From the NCBI GenBank assembly GCA_021324775.1, contig JAJPIM010000023.1, positions 117,176 through 181,175 on the forward strand: a stretch of 64,000 nt of DNA, read 5' to 3'. Below the pieces are notes generated by a model that did not search any database, was not told where the DNA came from, and saw only the letters and a program-made list of their open reading frames with translations. Positions 32,314-42,518 of the stretch are shown in pieces. The first letter of the stretch is position 1, and every line of letters begins with the position of its first letter. Position numbers and translations under genes: made by a program. The stretch is from Gemmatimonadota bacterium (GTDB taxonomy: Bacteria > Gemmatimonadota > Gemmatimonadetes > Gemmatimonadales > Gemmatimonadaceae).

Positions 32314-32506
32314 ACAAATGGGCCTCTGAGGCAAGAGGATGTCACCAAAGCCTCAATTCGGCGTTAGTTCCCGGCTAGGGTGGGAACATTGCTGCCAAGA
32401 CGACCCTGATCTCAAAATTGACCGTGGTCAGAGTAGCGGGCGACCGACGCCGCTTGGCTCGACGATTTAGACCGATCTCAAGCTCTGGGTCCTTCGGGCC
32501 ACACCG

Positions 32507-33751
32507 ATGCAGCTAACCGACGAGTTGTTGTTTGCGAAGGCGAGCCTACAAGACCAATTGGAGGAGAAGAAGAAATCTGCCCTGGCGGATGTGGAACATT
32601 ACGATGCGAACAAGCTGCTCAACTCGATTGTTGACGACTTGGTTTTGTACTTCGTGGCTCGGCATGAAGTCGATCCGCCGCAGATCCTCGAGTCAGAGAT
32701 CGAAGCCGATCATGCGGAACATCCAGTCGATGTATCAAATCGGTTCGATTATGGCGCCCCGTTCGGTCGACCGACATACGCACCCGGGGGGACTGTAACC
32801 CTGCACGTACCGATTTCGGGCGAGTTGGGCCTGATCCATTACCACGCCTCCGCATCAGCATTAAACCCTCCTCGCGGGCGGACTCTGGGAAATCGCGTAG
32901 TGCTCTCATACACCGCTCCGCAGAAAGACCTGGATGTCGCGAAGGAGAACCTAAACGGGCAATTGGAAATGTTTCGACGGTATCTGAAATGGACTGCTGA
33001 TGACATCACACAGTTCAACAGCCAGTTGCCCTCCGAGATTCGACGAGCTGTGGAGGCGCGGAGAGAGCGCGTATTGGCAAACCAAAACCTCGTTAGGACG
33101 CTGGGATATCCGCTCCGTCGTCGCGACCACGCGCCCAAAACGTACACGCTGCCGGATGTGAGACGGCGAATAATCCTAGCTCCTCCACCAGCCAGCACGG
33201 CGCCCTATGTTCCTGAGCCTGCTCTTTCCAACGAGATTTATGATCAGATCCTTTCAGTCCTGGGCAACATGGTCCAGGTTATGGAGCGAAGTCCAGCAGC
33301 ATTTATCGGGCTGGGGGAGCAGGACCTGCGAACCCATTTCCTCGTTCAGCTAAACGGGCAGTTCGAGCGCGCAACTGGAGAAACGTTTAGCGGTCACGGC
33401 AAGACGGATATCTGGCTCCGCGAGCTGGATCGAAGTGTCTTTGTCGCCGAATGCAAATTCTGGAAAGGGTCGACATCATTGACGCAGGCGATTGACCAAC
33501 TTCTGGGATACGTGGTTTGGCGAGATGCTAAGGCTGCACTGCTCATGTTCAACAGGAATGCGGATTTCACCACGGTCGTCAAGCAAATACCTGGCTTGAT
33601 AGCCGAGCACTCGCAGACGATTGGGCCCATCGAAAAGATCGGCGAGACCGTATTTCGATCCCGATTGCGCCAGCTGAATGATTCGTCCCGAGAGTTGATG
33701 CTTACTACGCTTGTATACAATGTTCCTACGACTAGTCGACGCGCATCCTGA
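32507..33751 (+). CDS. PD-(D/E)XK-like nuclease domain protein (candidate defence)
   Basis: C-terminal ATGETFSGHGKTDIWLRELDRSVFVAECKFWKGSTSLTQAIDQLLGYVVWRD: D...ExK pattern followed by a Q-containing helix. Confidence 0.7.
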   Translation: MQLTDELLFAKASLQDQLEEKKKSALADVEHYDANKLLNSIVDDLVLYFVARHEVDPPQILESEIEADHAEHPVDVSNRFDYGAPFGRPTYAPGGTVTLHVPISGELGLIHYHASASALNPPRGRTLGNRVVLSYTAPQKDLDVAKENLNGQLEMFRRYLKWTADDITQFNSQLPSEIRRAVEARRERVLANQNLVRTLGYPLRRRDHAPKTYTLPDVRRRIILAPPPASTAPYVPEPALSNEIYDQILSVLGNMVQVMERSPAAFIGLGEQDLRTHFLVQLNGQFERATGETFSGHGKTDIWLRELDRSVFVAECKFWKGSTSLTQAIDQLLGYVVWRDAKAALLMFNRNADFTTVVKQIPGLIAEHSQTIGPIEKIGETVFRSRLRQLNDSSRELMLTTLVYNVPTTSRRAS

Positions 33752-33935
33752 GATCGAAATAACCCCGACTGGTCTGAGAAGAATCGCCCGCCGCTATGTC
33801 AGAACCCTCTGGCTCGCCAACCAGGAGGCCACGCCCATAGGATGCGCGAATCACTACCGCTGCTCGTCCTGGGCACTCCTCGGCGTGTCGGGATCGGTGT
33901 AGAGCCAACGTCGCAAGCACCATTGGTGATGGTCC

Positions 33936-36900
33936 TCAATCGGCAGCAAATCCCTCTCCGGTCCGTTCCATGACGGCGTATCGCACGTCGTCTATGACAG
34001 CCCGCGCCACAGGATCTTTCCCGTACGGTTCGAGCAAGGCGATGTCCGCTCGCGACCCTACAACGCGCAAGGCGATAGCGGCCCCTAGGAAGTTGGCCGC
34101 GTCGGCTGCGAGCCGCCGAATCACGAGCGGCACGATCCGCGAGCGCGTCGCGGGATCGGACACGAGAGTCTCAATCCAATGTTGGAATAACAACTGCCAG
34201 TGTGGCGCCGTATTGTTCGCCCGCGCGTTCCAGAGGTAGTCAAGGTCGTCGTCAGTTGGAAAATGTTGACGCCGTATTTCATCGGAAAGCCTTGGGACGA
34301 TGTGCGTCGCTCCCCATTCGCGCGCGAATCGTTCGCACCATCCGGCAAAGTCGCGCAGCTCGTGGTCGCCAAGCGCACCGACATACGGCTCGATTGAGCG
34401 CAAATTGTGCGCTGTAATTCGCGCCTCTTCCTCAGATCCAATCCCGAGGTGGATGCCAATGTACCGGACGAATTCTTCTGGAGGCATGCCAGCATCCGCC
34501 GCTTCGGCTACGAGTCTGTCGGCTTCCAGTGTGCCGAGGGATAACGCAAGCATGACAAACTCCACGTCGTCCCGCAGGTTGACCCAGCGGGGGACCAGTA
34601 CGGCGGTCGCCTCGCCTGCGGGTATACGGGTTAGCAGCCAGCGTATCGCGTCGTCGCGCTGTTTGGCATTGATCCGTTCCTCGGCGGAGGCATCCACCGC
34701 GAGCGCCGACCACGACCCAAGGTCCCGTTCTATGGAGGCTCGGATCTCTGGTCCCCAAAGAGGGGCCGCCACTCGATACCACCACGGGTCGAGGTCAACC
34801 TTACGAAGGATGGGTTCCAGCGCAGTTTGATCGCCGAGCAAACCACGGGTCCAAAGGGCTGTATCGAACAGTGGCGACTCGGGCTCGATGGCCTGGAGGG
34901 CTGGTAGTTCATCTACCCGGGCGGTCACCACCCAAAGTCGGAGGGCCTCGTGCCGAATACCGACCTCTTCCGATTCGCTCAACCATCGCCCGCGGAGGTA
35001 GTGCCGCGAACTCGTCGACCATACACGGCGACGGCCAACATCTCCCCGCCAATCGGACGCGAACGTGCTGAGCCAGGGCGAGAACTGGCCGGGCTTCAGT
35101 CGGTGCCGTATGCTCGCGGCATATGGAAGGAGGATGCGAAGTGCTTCTGGCGAATCGATATTGCGGAGCGCATTCGCCAGCGCCGACCGTAACGTCGGCC
35201 TATCCTCCATCTTCTGCCCAAGGTAACGGACGACTGCATCACGGACGCCGACGCGTGAAATCATCCCAACAAATTCGTCCGAGACGCGCCCACGGGACGA
35301 CGACCCGAGAAGCGTTTGGTTGTCGTCCGGAAGCGCTGCCCACGCCTCGATAAGGGGGTCGAGGTGCCGCGGCAGCTCATTCTCAGATGCACATTGGGTC
35401 ATTGCCCAAAGGCCGGCGACAACGGCGAGCACGGGGTCGGTGATGCGGCGCCAAGCATCGTCCACCACGCTCGCCAGCCTGGAATCCCCGATAAATCCTG
35501 CGAGGCGCACGCCGCCTAGAGCCACGCGTTCACCGCATTGTTGATCGGTGAGGCTCGCTGTCAGCTCAGAGAGAGCGCGCGTACGGTGTCGATGCAGAAG
35601 CAGATCAATCGATCGGTCGCGGAACGTGTCGGACACTTCCGGGGAGAAGGTGAATCCAGCGGCCACCCAGAGACCGTCCGCGATCGACCCATGCGCGAGC
35701 CGGGTTAATGCGATTCCGGGTGTGCGCGGCAACGGCGCCAGGATACGTACTACCTCAGGGGCCGTGCTTGCGGCGACTGCCTGAAGCGCTGCCTCAGTTC
35801 TGGCTGATCCCAGGTCTGCTCCGCCGACACGCTCAATCCACTTGCCGAGAACGTCGACCAGGAGATCCCGATTGGCGAACGTCCTCGACCCCGCAGCCCG
35901 AAGTGATTCGGCAAGCGCTGCCGGTGTGCGGGCGGCGACTGCTTCTAGTCCTGCGCGAGTGATCGGCACCCTCACTAATGCGGCGCCAGTGATGCCTGCG
36001 AACAACGGATCGGCGGCTAGCTCGAGATCGAGCGGTTTGGTTTCGAGCACGCTCCGCATCGCAACCGTCAATGCTGCATCCCGTAGCCGGTCGTGTCTAA
36101 ACCGGAGGACGGGCTCGCCGCTGCTCTTGTCCTCAAACAGTAAACGACCTTGCCTCAATAGCTCGGTCACCGCGCACCATCCTTCTTCGTCATCAGCCCA
36201 CCACTGCCGCGCCCGCGACATAGGCGGCTCAAGCGCGCGGGTAGCGAGCATCGACCGGCAGAGACGCTCAAGTGCAGACCGATAAGTGGCCACAGTAAGC
36301 GTGCCCTCGCCGCCGGGCCCTGCGAGTTTAGCGATCATCGTCTCCACGTACTGGGCAAGCACGTCACCCGCGAGAACGAAGAGGGCATCGGCGTGGGTTC
36401 CCACGTCGGCCGCAGTCCCGATGAGTAGTGAAACCAGGAAGGGGTCGCCCCCGAGGCGTCGAGCTATTGCGACGGATTCTGATTCGGATATGGCCACGCC
36501 ACGCGACTCCAGCGCGGCGCGCACGATCTGTGTTGTCTTCTGTTCGTCGAGTGCGCCGACGCCGATTACGCGCAACCACTTGGCATTGACGCGGTTCGCG
36601 CCTAAGGACTCCCACACCGTCGGCCACACCGGTGCTACCAGTACAAGGCGCGCCGTATTTATGCTGGAACCGGAACTCGCTGAGGGGCCGGCAGGGGGTT
36701 GCGACCACGCGTACAGTGTCGCGAGCGCTTGCTGCGGCCGTGGTACCCGCATTACATCGTCGACGACAATGACAATCGGTCTTGCTGGGTCGGCGACGAG
36801 CAAAGCACGGCGTGCGGCATCCGGCTCGATCGTGGGGTGCCATTCCTGCAGTGCGATCTCGAGTAGCCGTTGGAGAGACGAGGCACGCTCTACAATCTCG

Positions 36901-37748
36901 GCTCGCGCCCACAGAGCTATACCGCCAGTATCTAGGTAAGAGCGCAGCAACTGCAGCGAGAGGGCACTCTTTCCATACCCTGATTGACCCATCAGCGCGA
37001 CGAGTCTCACCTCGGATGCAAGCGCGACGTTGAGCAGCGGGGTCGCCCGGTCTTCCCACTCGTCCGGGCGCAAATCTTGGTGCCACTTCGCGTACTCAGC
37101 CGCGCTGCGTCGGCCAATCTCTGCAAGCAAGTCTCGTGATACTCGGTCCGTGTCAATCCCCAGGAGTTGGCGACGGACAGCTGTGCCATCGGCTGTGAAC
37201 TCGAGAACGTGTGCTATCGCAGAACGGTCGAACACCTCGATATCAAGGTGATACCTGCCCGCGGCGGCAGAGACCATCTGCAGCAGCTCGAGTGCCGGCA
37301 CGCGGTTTGTCGTCAGGACGAGGGTAACCTTGGCATCTGGACGCTGCGCGCGGATGCTCGCGGCGACCCTGGCCGCCTTGATCACGTCGCCGTCCTCCCC
37401 GGCTGCTCGCCTCCTCCGCCTTGCGGATTCGACGGTCTTATCGTATAGCCACTTCCTCTGCAGCTGATCCCTCGGGGACGTCGCGTGGGCCGCAAATACG
37501 ACATGGTAATCACCGTCGGACCGATCGGTGCCGAAGGCATCGACGGCAGCCTTTACCGTCTTGTGATCGGAGTTGACACCGAGCGTCGAAAGCGTGTAAT
37601 GAGGTCTATGGATTCGCAACGCGGCGACAGCGACGCGCTCGAAGAGACCGGGGTCCGTGATCGCCTCCAAGGCGGCGGTTGTGTCGCTCGCTGGAGCGTT
37701 CGGCGAGAGACCGCCGACAACTGCCGCCTGAGGCACCCGAATGGCCAC
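33936..37748 (-). CDS. 1270-aa STAND-type P-loop NTPase with N-terminal putative effector domain and HEAT-like C-terminus
   Basis: LVALMGQSGYGKSALSLQLL Walker A, PIVIVVDDV Walker B; long helical repeat C-terminus (ALANALRNIDSPEALRILLPYAASIRHR); N-terminus FERVAVAALRIHRPHYTLSTLGVNSDHKTVKAAVDAFG. Confidence 0.75.
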   Translation of the reverse strand: MAIRVPQAAVVGGLSPNAPASDTTAALEAITDPGLFERVAVAALRIHRPHYTLSTLGVNSDHKTVKAAVDAFGTDRSDGDYHVVFAAHATSPRDQLQRKWLYDKTVESARRRRRAAGEDGDVIKAARVAASIRAQRPDAKVTLVLTTNRVPALELLQMVSAAAGRYHLDIEVFDRSAIAHVLEFTADGTAVRRQLLGIDTDRVSRDLLAEIGRRSAAEYAKWHQDLRPDEWEDRATPLLNVALASEVRLVALMGQSGYGKSALSLQLLRSYLDTGGIALWARAEIVERASSLQRLLEIALQEWHPTIEPDAARRALLVADPARPIVIVVDDVMRVPRPQQALATLYAWSQPPAGPSASSGSSINTARLVLVAPVWPTVWESLGANRVNAKWLRVIGVGALDEQKTTQIVRAALESRGVAISESESVAIARRLGGDPFLVSLLIGTAADVGTHADALFVLAGDVLAQYVETMIAKLAGPGGEGTLTVATYRSALERLCRSMLATRALEPPMSRARQWWADDEEGWCAVTELLRQGRLLFEDKSSGEPVLRFRHDRLRDAALTVAMRSVLETKPLDLELAADPLFAGITGAALVRVPITRAGLEAVAARTPAALAESLRAAGSRTFANRDLLVDVLGKWIERVGGADLGSARTEAALQAVAASTAPEVVRILAPLPRTPGIALTRLAHGSIADGLWVAAGFTFSPEVSDTFRDRSIDLLLHRHRTRALSELTASLTDQQCGERVALGGVRLAGFIGDSRLASVVDDAWRRITDPVLAVVAGLWAMTQCASENELPRHLDPLIEAWAALPDDNQTLLGSSSRGRVSDEFVGMISRVGVRDAVVRYLGQKMEDRPTLRSALANALRNIDSPEALRILLPYAASIRHRLKPGQFSPWLSTFASDWRGDVGRRRVWSTSSRHYLRGRWLSESEEVGIRHEALRLWVVTARVDELPALQAIEPESPLFDTALWTRGLLGDQTALEPILRKVDLDPWWYRVAAPLWGPEIRASIERDLGSWSALAVDASAEERINAKQRDDAIRWLLTRIPAGEATAVLVPRWVNLRDDVEFVMLALSLGTLEADRLVAEAADAGMPPEEFVRYIGIHLGIGSEEEARITAHNLRSIEPYVGALGDHELRDFAGWCERFAREWGATHIVPRLSDEIRRQHFPTDDDLDYLWNARANNTAPHWQLLFQHWIETLVSDPATRSRIVPLVIRRLAADAANFLGAAIALRVVGSRADIALLEPYGKDPVARAVIDDVRYAVMERTGEGFAAD

Positions 37749-38142
37749 GATGAGGAAATGGTGAAGTCGCTAGACGCTGCCGCGTCGGCGATCATGACCT
37801 GCCGCGGCAGCGCTCATCACCCGCTGTCGTTCTCACTCCATGCGATTGCAAGACTGCAGGCACTAAACATAAGGATCGTCTTGAGGGTATGGTCGGGCTG
37901 GCGCCTGAACGCGTGCTGCGCGCCGCTTAGCGCCCGGGGGATGGCGGTGTAGAAGCGAGTGCGATAGCACAGATGGGTCCGCCCGCGCTGCGGCTAGTGG
38001 CCTACGTCTATTCGTCTTGGCTCAGCATTGCCCGCCTGAAACTCACCTCCTAACCCGCCCGTACGGTGATCAGGGGGCCGCCCGCATCCAAACCATCCGC
38101 CCGGCCGCGCCATCCCATCTGCACCATTCCTCGGGAGGCTCG

Positions 38143-39051
38143 ATGCTGCGGTTGCCTGTTCTCACTGTCGCGTCCGTAACACTCATGCTCGCCGCCGGTG
38201 CCGTGCAGGCGCAGTATCCCGTGGACGCAGCCACCTTCGACTGGTCCGGGGCGGTCCCCGCCGGTGCGACGCTTCGGATCGCCAGCGTGGACGGCGACAT
38301 CCGGGTCTCGCCCAGCAGTTCCCAACAGGCACACGTGCACGGCGAGCGGACGCACGTGATGTCCGGGGGCCGCGCCCTGGTGTTCGATGTCGTCCAGACC
38401 GGCAGCGACGTCACGATCTGCGCGCGCTACCCTGAAGGACGGTGTGACGAGATGGGTGCCCACGGCGGCTCGGAGGACTACTACGGCAAGAGCCCCGCCG
38501 CGAACCTCACGGTCGAACTCCCGCCAGGGGGCAAGCTCGCCGCCAAGACGGGCGACGGGCGCATCGACATCAAGGACGCCGGCGCCGATGTCATCGCCAA
38601 GAGTGGTGACGGCGCGATCAACATCATCGGCGCCGCCGGCACCGTGGAGGCCAAATCCGGCGACGGCGACCTCACGCTGGAAGGGGTGAAAGGCTCCGTC
38701 ACCGCGCACACCGGCGATGGCAATATTCGCGTGACCGCCGGCACCGCGCCCGTCCGGTTGTCGAGCGGCGATGGCAGCATCGAAGTCCACGTCGGCGCGA
38801 CCGCCGGAGGCCAATCGATCACCGCCCACACGGGGGACGGTTCGATCACGGTCTATCTGCCGGCGAGCTTCGCCGGCGAAGTCGAGGCCTCGACCGGCGA
38901 CGGCACGCTGGAAACCGATTTCCCTGTGACGATCAGCACAGGCGGCACGAACCCCCATCACCTGCGGGGGACGATCGGGAGCGCCAGCGCGAACGCGGCC
39001 ACGGTGTCGGTCTCCACGGGCGACGGGACGGTGCGGTTGAAGAAGAGCTAG
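38143..39051 (+). CDS. DUF4097-like secreted adhesin-type beta-strand repeat protein
   Basis: Signal peptide MLRLPVLTVASVTLMLAAGAVQAQ; repeated (T/S)GDG(x)I motifs (KTGDGRIDIK, KSGDGAINI, KSGDGDLTL, HTGDGNIRV). Confidence 0.8.
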   Translation: MLRLPVLTVASVTLMLAAGAVQAQYPVDAATFDWSGAVPAGATLRIASVDGDIRVSPSSSQQAHVHGERTHVMSGGRALVFDVVQTGSDVTICARYPEGRCDEMGAHGGSEDYYGKSPAANLTVELPPGGKLAAKTGDGRIDIKDAGADVIAKSGDGAINIIGAAGTVEAKSGDGDLTLEGVKGSVTAHTGDGNIRVTAGTAPVRLSSGDGSIEVHVGATAGGQSITAHTGDGSITVYLPASFAGEVEASTGDGTLETDFPVTISTGGTNPHHLRGTIGSASANAATVSVSTGDGTVRLKKS

Positions 39052-39157
39052 CACGGCCGCGAGGGTCTCGCCATCCGGGACGGGTAGTGCGAAAGAGGGG
39101 ACCGCGTACGATATTCGCCGCGCGAACCTTCACCCTCACCGTTATCCGAGGCGACAC

Positions 39158-41275
39158 GTGCGTACCGTGCATCCGCTCCTCTCCTCGCTCTGCGTCCTCG
39201 TGCTCGCGGTTCCCGCGGCGCGTATCCAGTCCCAGACCTCCGGTTCGAGCGGCGGCGCCTCCGCCGGCTTGCAGAGCAGCGACTTGAGTCGGCTCCGCGC
39301 CGTCAACGACGTCGAGCTTTCCCCGGATGGAAAGACAGTCGCCTACACCGTCATCATGCGCGATCAGCCGGGCCGTGCGTACTCACAGCTCTGGGTGATG
39401 GATGTCGCCACCCGGAAGTCATCGCGGATCGGCGATGACAAGTCGGTCGCGGGCTCGCCCCAATGGTCGCACGATGGGCGGTGGCTGAGCTACACCGGCA
39501 CGGACGGCAAGCAGGGCGGCCTCTGGATCGTGCACCCGGATGGATCGGAAGCGACGTTTCTCGCGCCGGTCACCGGCTCGAACTCGCCGCTGCCGGGGCA
39601 GGGCGACAACACCACCTGGTCTCCGGACGGCAAGCAGATCGCCTTCGTGTCGTCGAGTCCCGGCCCCGAGTCGGCTGACGCCACCGGCGACCCGGTCGTG
39701 ATCACGCGCTACCTCTACCGGCCGACGGCCAGCGAAGGCTTCACGCACTTCAACGACAACCGCCGCCTCCACATCTCCATCGTGGATGTCGCGTCGAAAC
39801 ACGTGCGGCAGTTGACCAGCGGGACGCACGACGAGCATTCGATCGCGTGGTCGCCCGATGGGGCCGAGATCGCGTACGTCACGGACCCCGACCCGAATTC
39901 CGATGAGTTCTTCCACTACGATGTGTTCGCGATCAAAGTCTCGGATGGCAGCGTCCGCCGCCTGACGGCGATGGAGAGCACGGAATACGCGCCGGTCTGG
40001 TCCCCCAACGGGAAGTGGATCGCCTACGCGGGGACGCGCCGCGGCATCACGGATCGTGAGACGACGATGGAAGACACCCACGTCTGGATCATGGACAGCA
40101 AAGGTGAGCATCGTCGCGAAATCGGCGGTCCCCTCGACTCCCGCGAAGGACACCCCAGGTGGTCGCCCGATGGTGGCGCGGTCTACTTCACGGCGCAGCA
40201 GCGCGGGAGCACCCATCTCGCGCGCATCGCGATCTCTCCCTCCGGCATCGCTGGTGCCGCCCAGATCGTCGTCAACGACCTCGGGTCGGTCGGCGGCTTC
40301 TCGGCAGGTGCCGAGGGCAAGCTTGCGTATGCGCTCAGCACCACGGGCGATCTGGCGGAACTTTACGTCAAGACCGCCGTGGCACCCGCGCATCAGGTGA
40401 CGGAGCTGAACGCCGATGTGCTCAAGGGCAAGCCGGTCGCGGCCGTCGATTCGCTCACGTTCGTCAGCAACGACAACAAATACGAGATCGAAGCGTTTCT
40501 CGTGAAGCCGGTCGGTCTCGTGGAACACCCGTCGGACACTGGCGCAGTCACGAAGTACCCGTTGATCGTCGAACTGCACGGTGGCCCGCATGGCCAGAAC
40601 GGTCCCGCGTTCAACTTCCAGGACCAGGTGTATGCCGCCCACGGCTGGGCGACGCTGCACGTCAACTACCGTGGCTCGTCGGGCTATGGCCAGAAATTCG
40701 CCGACGCCGTATTCGGCGACCAGGACGGTGACGAAGGACAGGACGTCCTGTACGCCGTGAGCGCCGCAGTGCGGCGGAATCCCTGGATCGATCGCGAGCG
40801 AATGGGCATCGAAGGCGTCAGCTACGGTGGCCAGCTCAGCGACTGGCTCATCACGCAGACGAACGAGTTCAAAGCCGCCGTCCCGATCGCCGGTATCAGC
40901 AATGTCATCAGCTACAACTACATCGACTACTACAACCAGTACGAGGAGATGGAGTTCGGGCAGTTCCTCCATCAGGGCACGGCGATGGACGAGGCCTGGA
41001 AGCGGTCGGCGATCCGTTACGTCGCACAGGTTCACACGCCGACGATGCTGATGCACGGCGAAAACGATCCGGACGTCCCAATCGAGGAAGCAGAGCAGTA
41101 CTACATCGCCCTCAAGGACGTCGGCGTCGACGTGATCTTCGTCCGTTACCCACGCGAAGGACACGGCCTGGCGGAGACCGCCCACGTGATCGACAACATC
41201 AATCGCAAGTTCCGCTGGTACGAACAACACTTCCCGAAGGCGGGCGCCGAAGGCGTCACCAACGTCCAACCGTAG
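39158..41275 (+). CDS. S9 family prolyl-oligopeptidase-like peptidase with WD40-like beta-propeller
   Basis: GVSYGGQLSDWLITQ (GxSxGG), HGENDPDVPIEEAEQYY, REGHGL; multiple SPDG propeller motifs. Confidence 0.93.
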   Translation: MRTVHPLLSSLCVLVLAVPAARIQSQTSGSSGGASAGLQSSDLSRLRAVNDVELSPDGKTVAYTVIMRDQPGRAYSQLWVMDVATRKSSRIGDDKSVAGSPQWSHDGRWLSYTGTDGKQGGLWIVHPDGSEATFLAPVTGSNSPLPGQGDNTTWSPDGKQIAFVSSSPGPESADATGDPVVITRYLYRPTASEGFTHFNDNRRLHISIVDVASKHVRQLTSGTHDEHSIAWSPDGAEIAYVTDPDPNSDEFFHYDVFAIKVSDGSVRRLTAMESTEYAPVWSPNGKWIAYAGTRRGITDRETTMEDTHVWIMDSKGEHRREIGGPLDSREGHPRWSPDGGAVYFTAQQRGSTHLARIAISPSGIAGAAQIVVNDLGSVGGFSAGAEGKLAYALSTTGDLAELYVKTAVAPAHQVTELNADVLKGKPVAAVDSLTFVSNDNKYEIEAFLVKPVGLVEHPSDTGAVTKYPLIVELHGGPHGQNGPAFNFQDQVYAAHGWATLHVNYRGSSGYGQKFADAVFGDQDGDEGQDVLYAVSAAVRRNPWIDRERMGIEGVSYGGQLSDWLITQTNEFKAAVPIAGISNVISYNYIDYYNQYEEMEFGQFLHQGTAMDEAWKRSAIRYVAQVHTPTMLMHGENDPDVPIEEAEQYYIALKDVGVDVIFVRYPREGHGLAETAHVIDNINRKFRWYEQHFPKAGAEGVTNVQP

Positions 41276-41435
41276 CAACGTCCGGACGGCAACTGATACG
41301 CCCGGGGCGCGCCCAACGGATGCGACGGCGATCGTGTATTCAGGGCGATGCACGCTCTGGCCGATCGGCAGTTACCCGTCCACCCCTCGTGCGTCGGAGC
41401 GGTATCGGCTAGCAAAAAAATCTTAGGGAGGTTCC

Positions 41436-41816
41436 GTGCGCCATCACCGTTCGCCACGCCTGGTCTTCGCGCTCCGGATCTGCGCGATCCTGACCGGCGT
41501 CGCGGTGTCCACCGCTTCGAGCTGTATCACCCCCACCAACCCCGCGGCGGTGCAGTTTGGGGCGATCGCTGGCGTCGTGTCCAGCAGCCAGGGCGGCATC
41601 GCTGGCGCTTCGGTCACTGCCGTCTCGGACAGCGGTGGCCAGTACGTCGCGACGACCGCCGCCAACGGCAGCTACCTGATCACCAATGTGCCGGATGGAA
41701 ATGGGACGGTCTCCGTGAGTGTACTACCCGCCGGATGCACGGTTCCCAACGCTGTCGCCTACGCGGTTGCGAGCACCGATACTGCCACCATCTCGATCAC
41801 CGTGACGTGTAACTGA
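41436..41816 (+). CDS. small secreted carboxypeptidase-regulatory-like (beta-sandwich) protein, paralog 1
   Basis: GAIAGVVSSSQGGIAGASVTAVSDSGGQYVATTAANGSYLITNVPDGNGTVSVSV; lipobox-like TASSC. Confidence 0.75.
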   Translation: MRHHRSPRLVFALRICAILTGVAVSTASSCITPTNPAAVQFGAIAGVVSSSQGGIAGASVTAVSDSGGQYVATTAANGSYLITNVPDGNGTVSVSVLPAGCTVPNAVAYAVASTDTATISITVTCN

Positions 41817-41840
41817 TCGTCATTCGCAGGGTCTTTCGGT

Positions 41841-41947
41841 AGGGCAGTTGCCGACACTCTAGGGCAATTGCCGACAAGTGTCCTCTATGACGGAAACGTC
41901 ATTTGACTTGGCCAACGGGCGCCGGTACGATCGCGGCACCGTTGGCC
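41841..41947. promoter_or_regulatory. intergenic array: 20-bp direct repeat x2 plus two perfect inverted repeats
   Basis: AGGGCA(G/A)TTGCCGACA at 41841 and 41861; ATGACG-gaaa-CGTCAT at 41887-41902; GGCCAACGG (41910-41918)/CCGTTGGCC (41939-41947). Confidence 0.5.
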
Positions 41948-41996
41948 TTGACACATCCGCACTGACATCTGAACCCCTGCGTGGTGAGGACTGAAA

Positions 41997-42392
41997 ATGC
42001 TGAGCCAGAGCAAATCGATACGCCTGAGATTCGTAGTGAGCATGTGCATGGTGCTGGCGGCCGGCGCCGTGTCCATGGGGACGAGTTGCATCACGTCCCC
42101 GAAGGGGAAGGGTGCGGGGGCCGGCGGAACCATCAACGGCACGGTCGACTCGGCCAGCACCGGAGCCCCGATTGGCGCGGGTGTGACGGTGACCGCCACC
42201 GACAGCGTCGGCGCGACCTATATCGGCACGACGGCTTCGAACGGGACGTATTCGATTACGGGTGTGCCGAAAGGTCCGGGCACGCTCCTGCTCAGCAATC
42301 TGCCGACCGGCTGCCCGGCCCCGGCGGCGTTAGACTACACTGTACAGAACAACGGCGGGATGCAGACGATTAACATCAACGTGTCCTGCTAA
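41997..42392 (+). CDS. small secreted carboxypeptidase-regulatory-like protein, paralog 2
   Basis: GTINGTVDSASTGAPIGAGVTVTATDSVGATYIGTTASNGTYSITGVPKGPGTLLL; lipobox-like GTSC. Confidence 0.75.
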   Translation: MLSQSKSIRLRFVVSMCMVLAAGAVSMGTSCITSPKGKGAGAGGTINGTVDSASTGAPIGAGVTVTATDSVGATYIGTTASNGTYSITGVPKGPGTLLLSNLPTGCPAPAALDYTVQNNGGMQTININVSC

Positions 42393-42518
42393 CATCAACG
42401 CGGCCCGCGCGACCGAACTCCCGTAGCACCCGTTGCCCATTTGCTAGACCGGCCGGCATTCTCGATCTGCGGATGCCGGCCGGTCAGTCGTTTGGGGGCG
42501 TGTCTGTGCCCCGAGGCG

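Noticed and set aside
32390-32440. ctcaaaattgaccgtggtcagag resembles an insertion-sequence end near the defence-island boundary
   Set aside because: No transposase, no matching terminal repeat on the other side and no target duplication found by eye.
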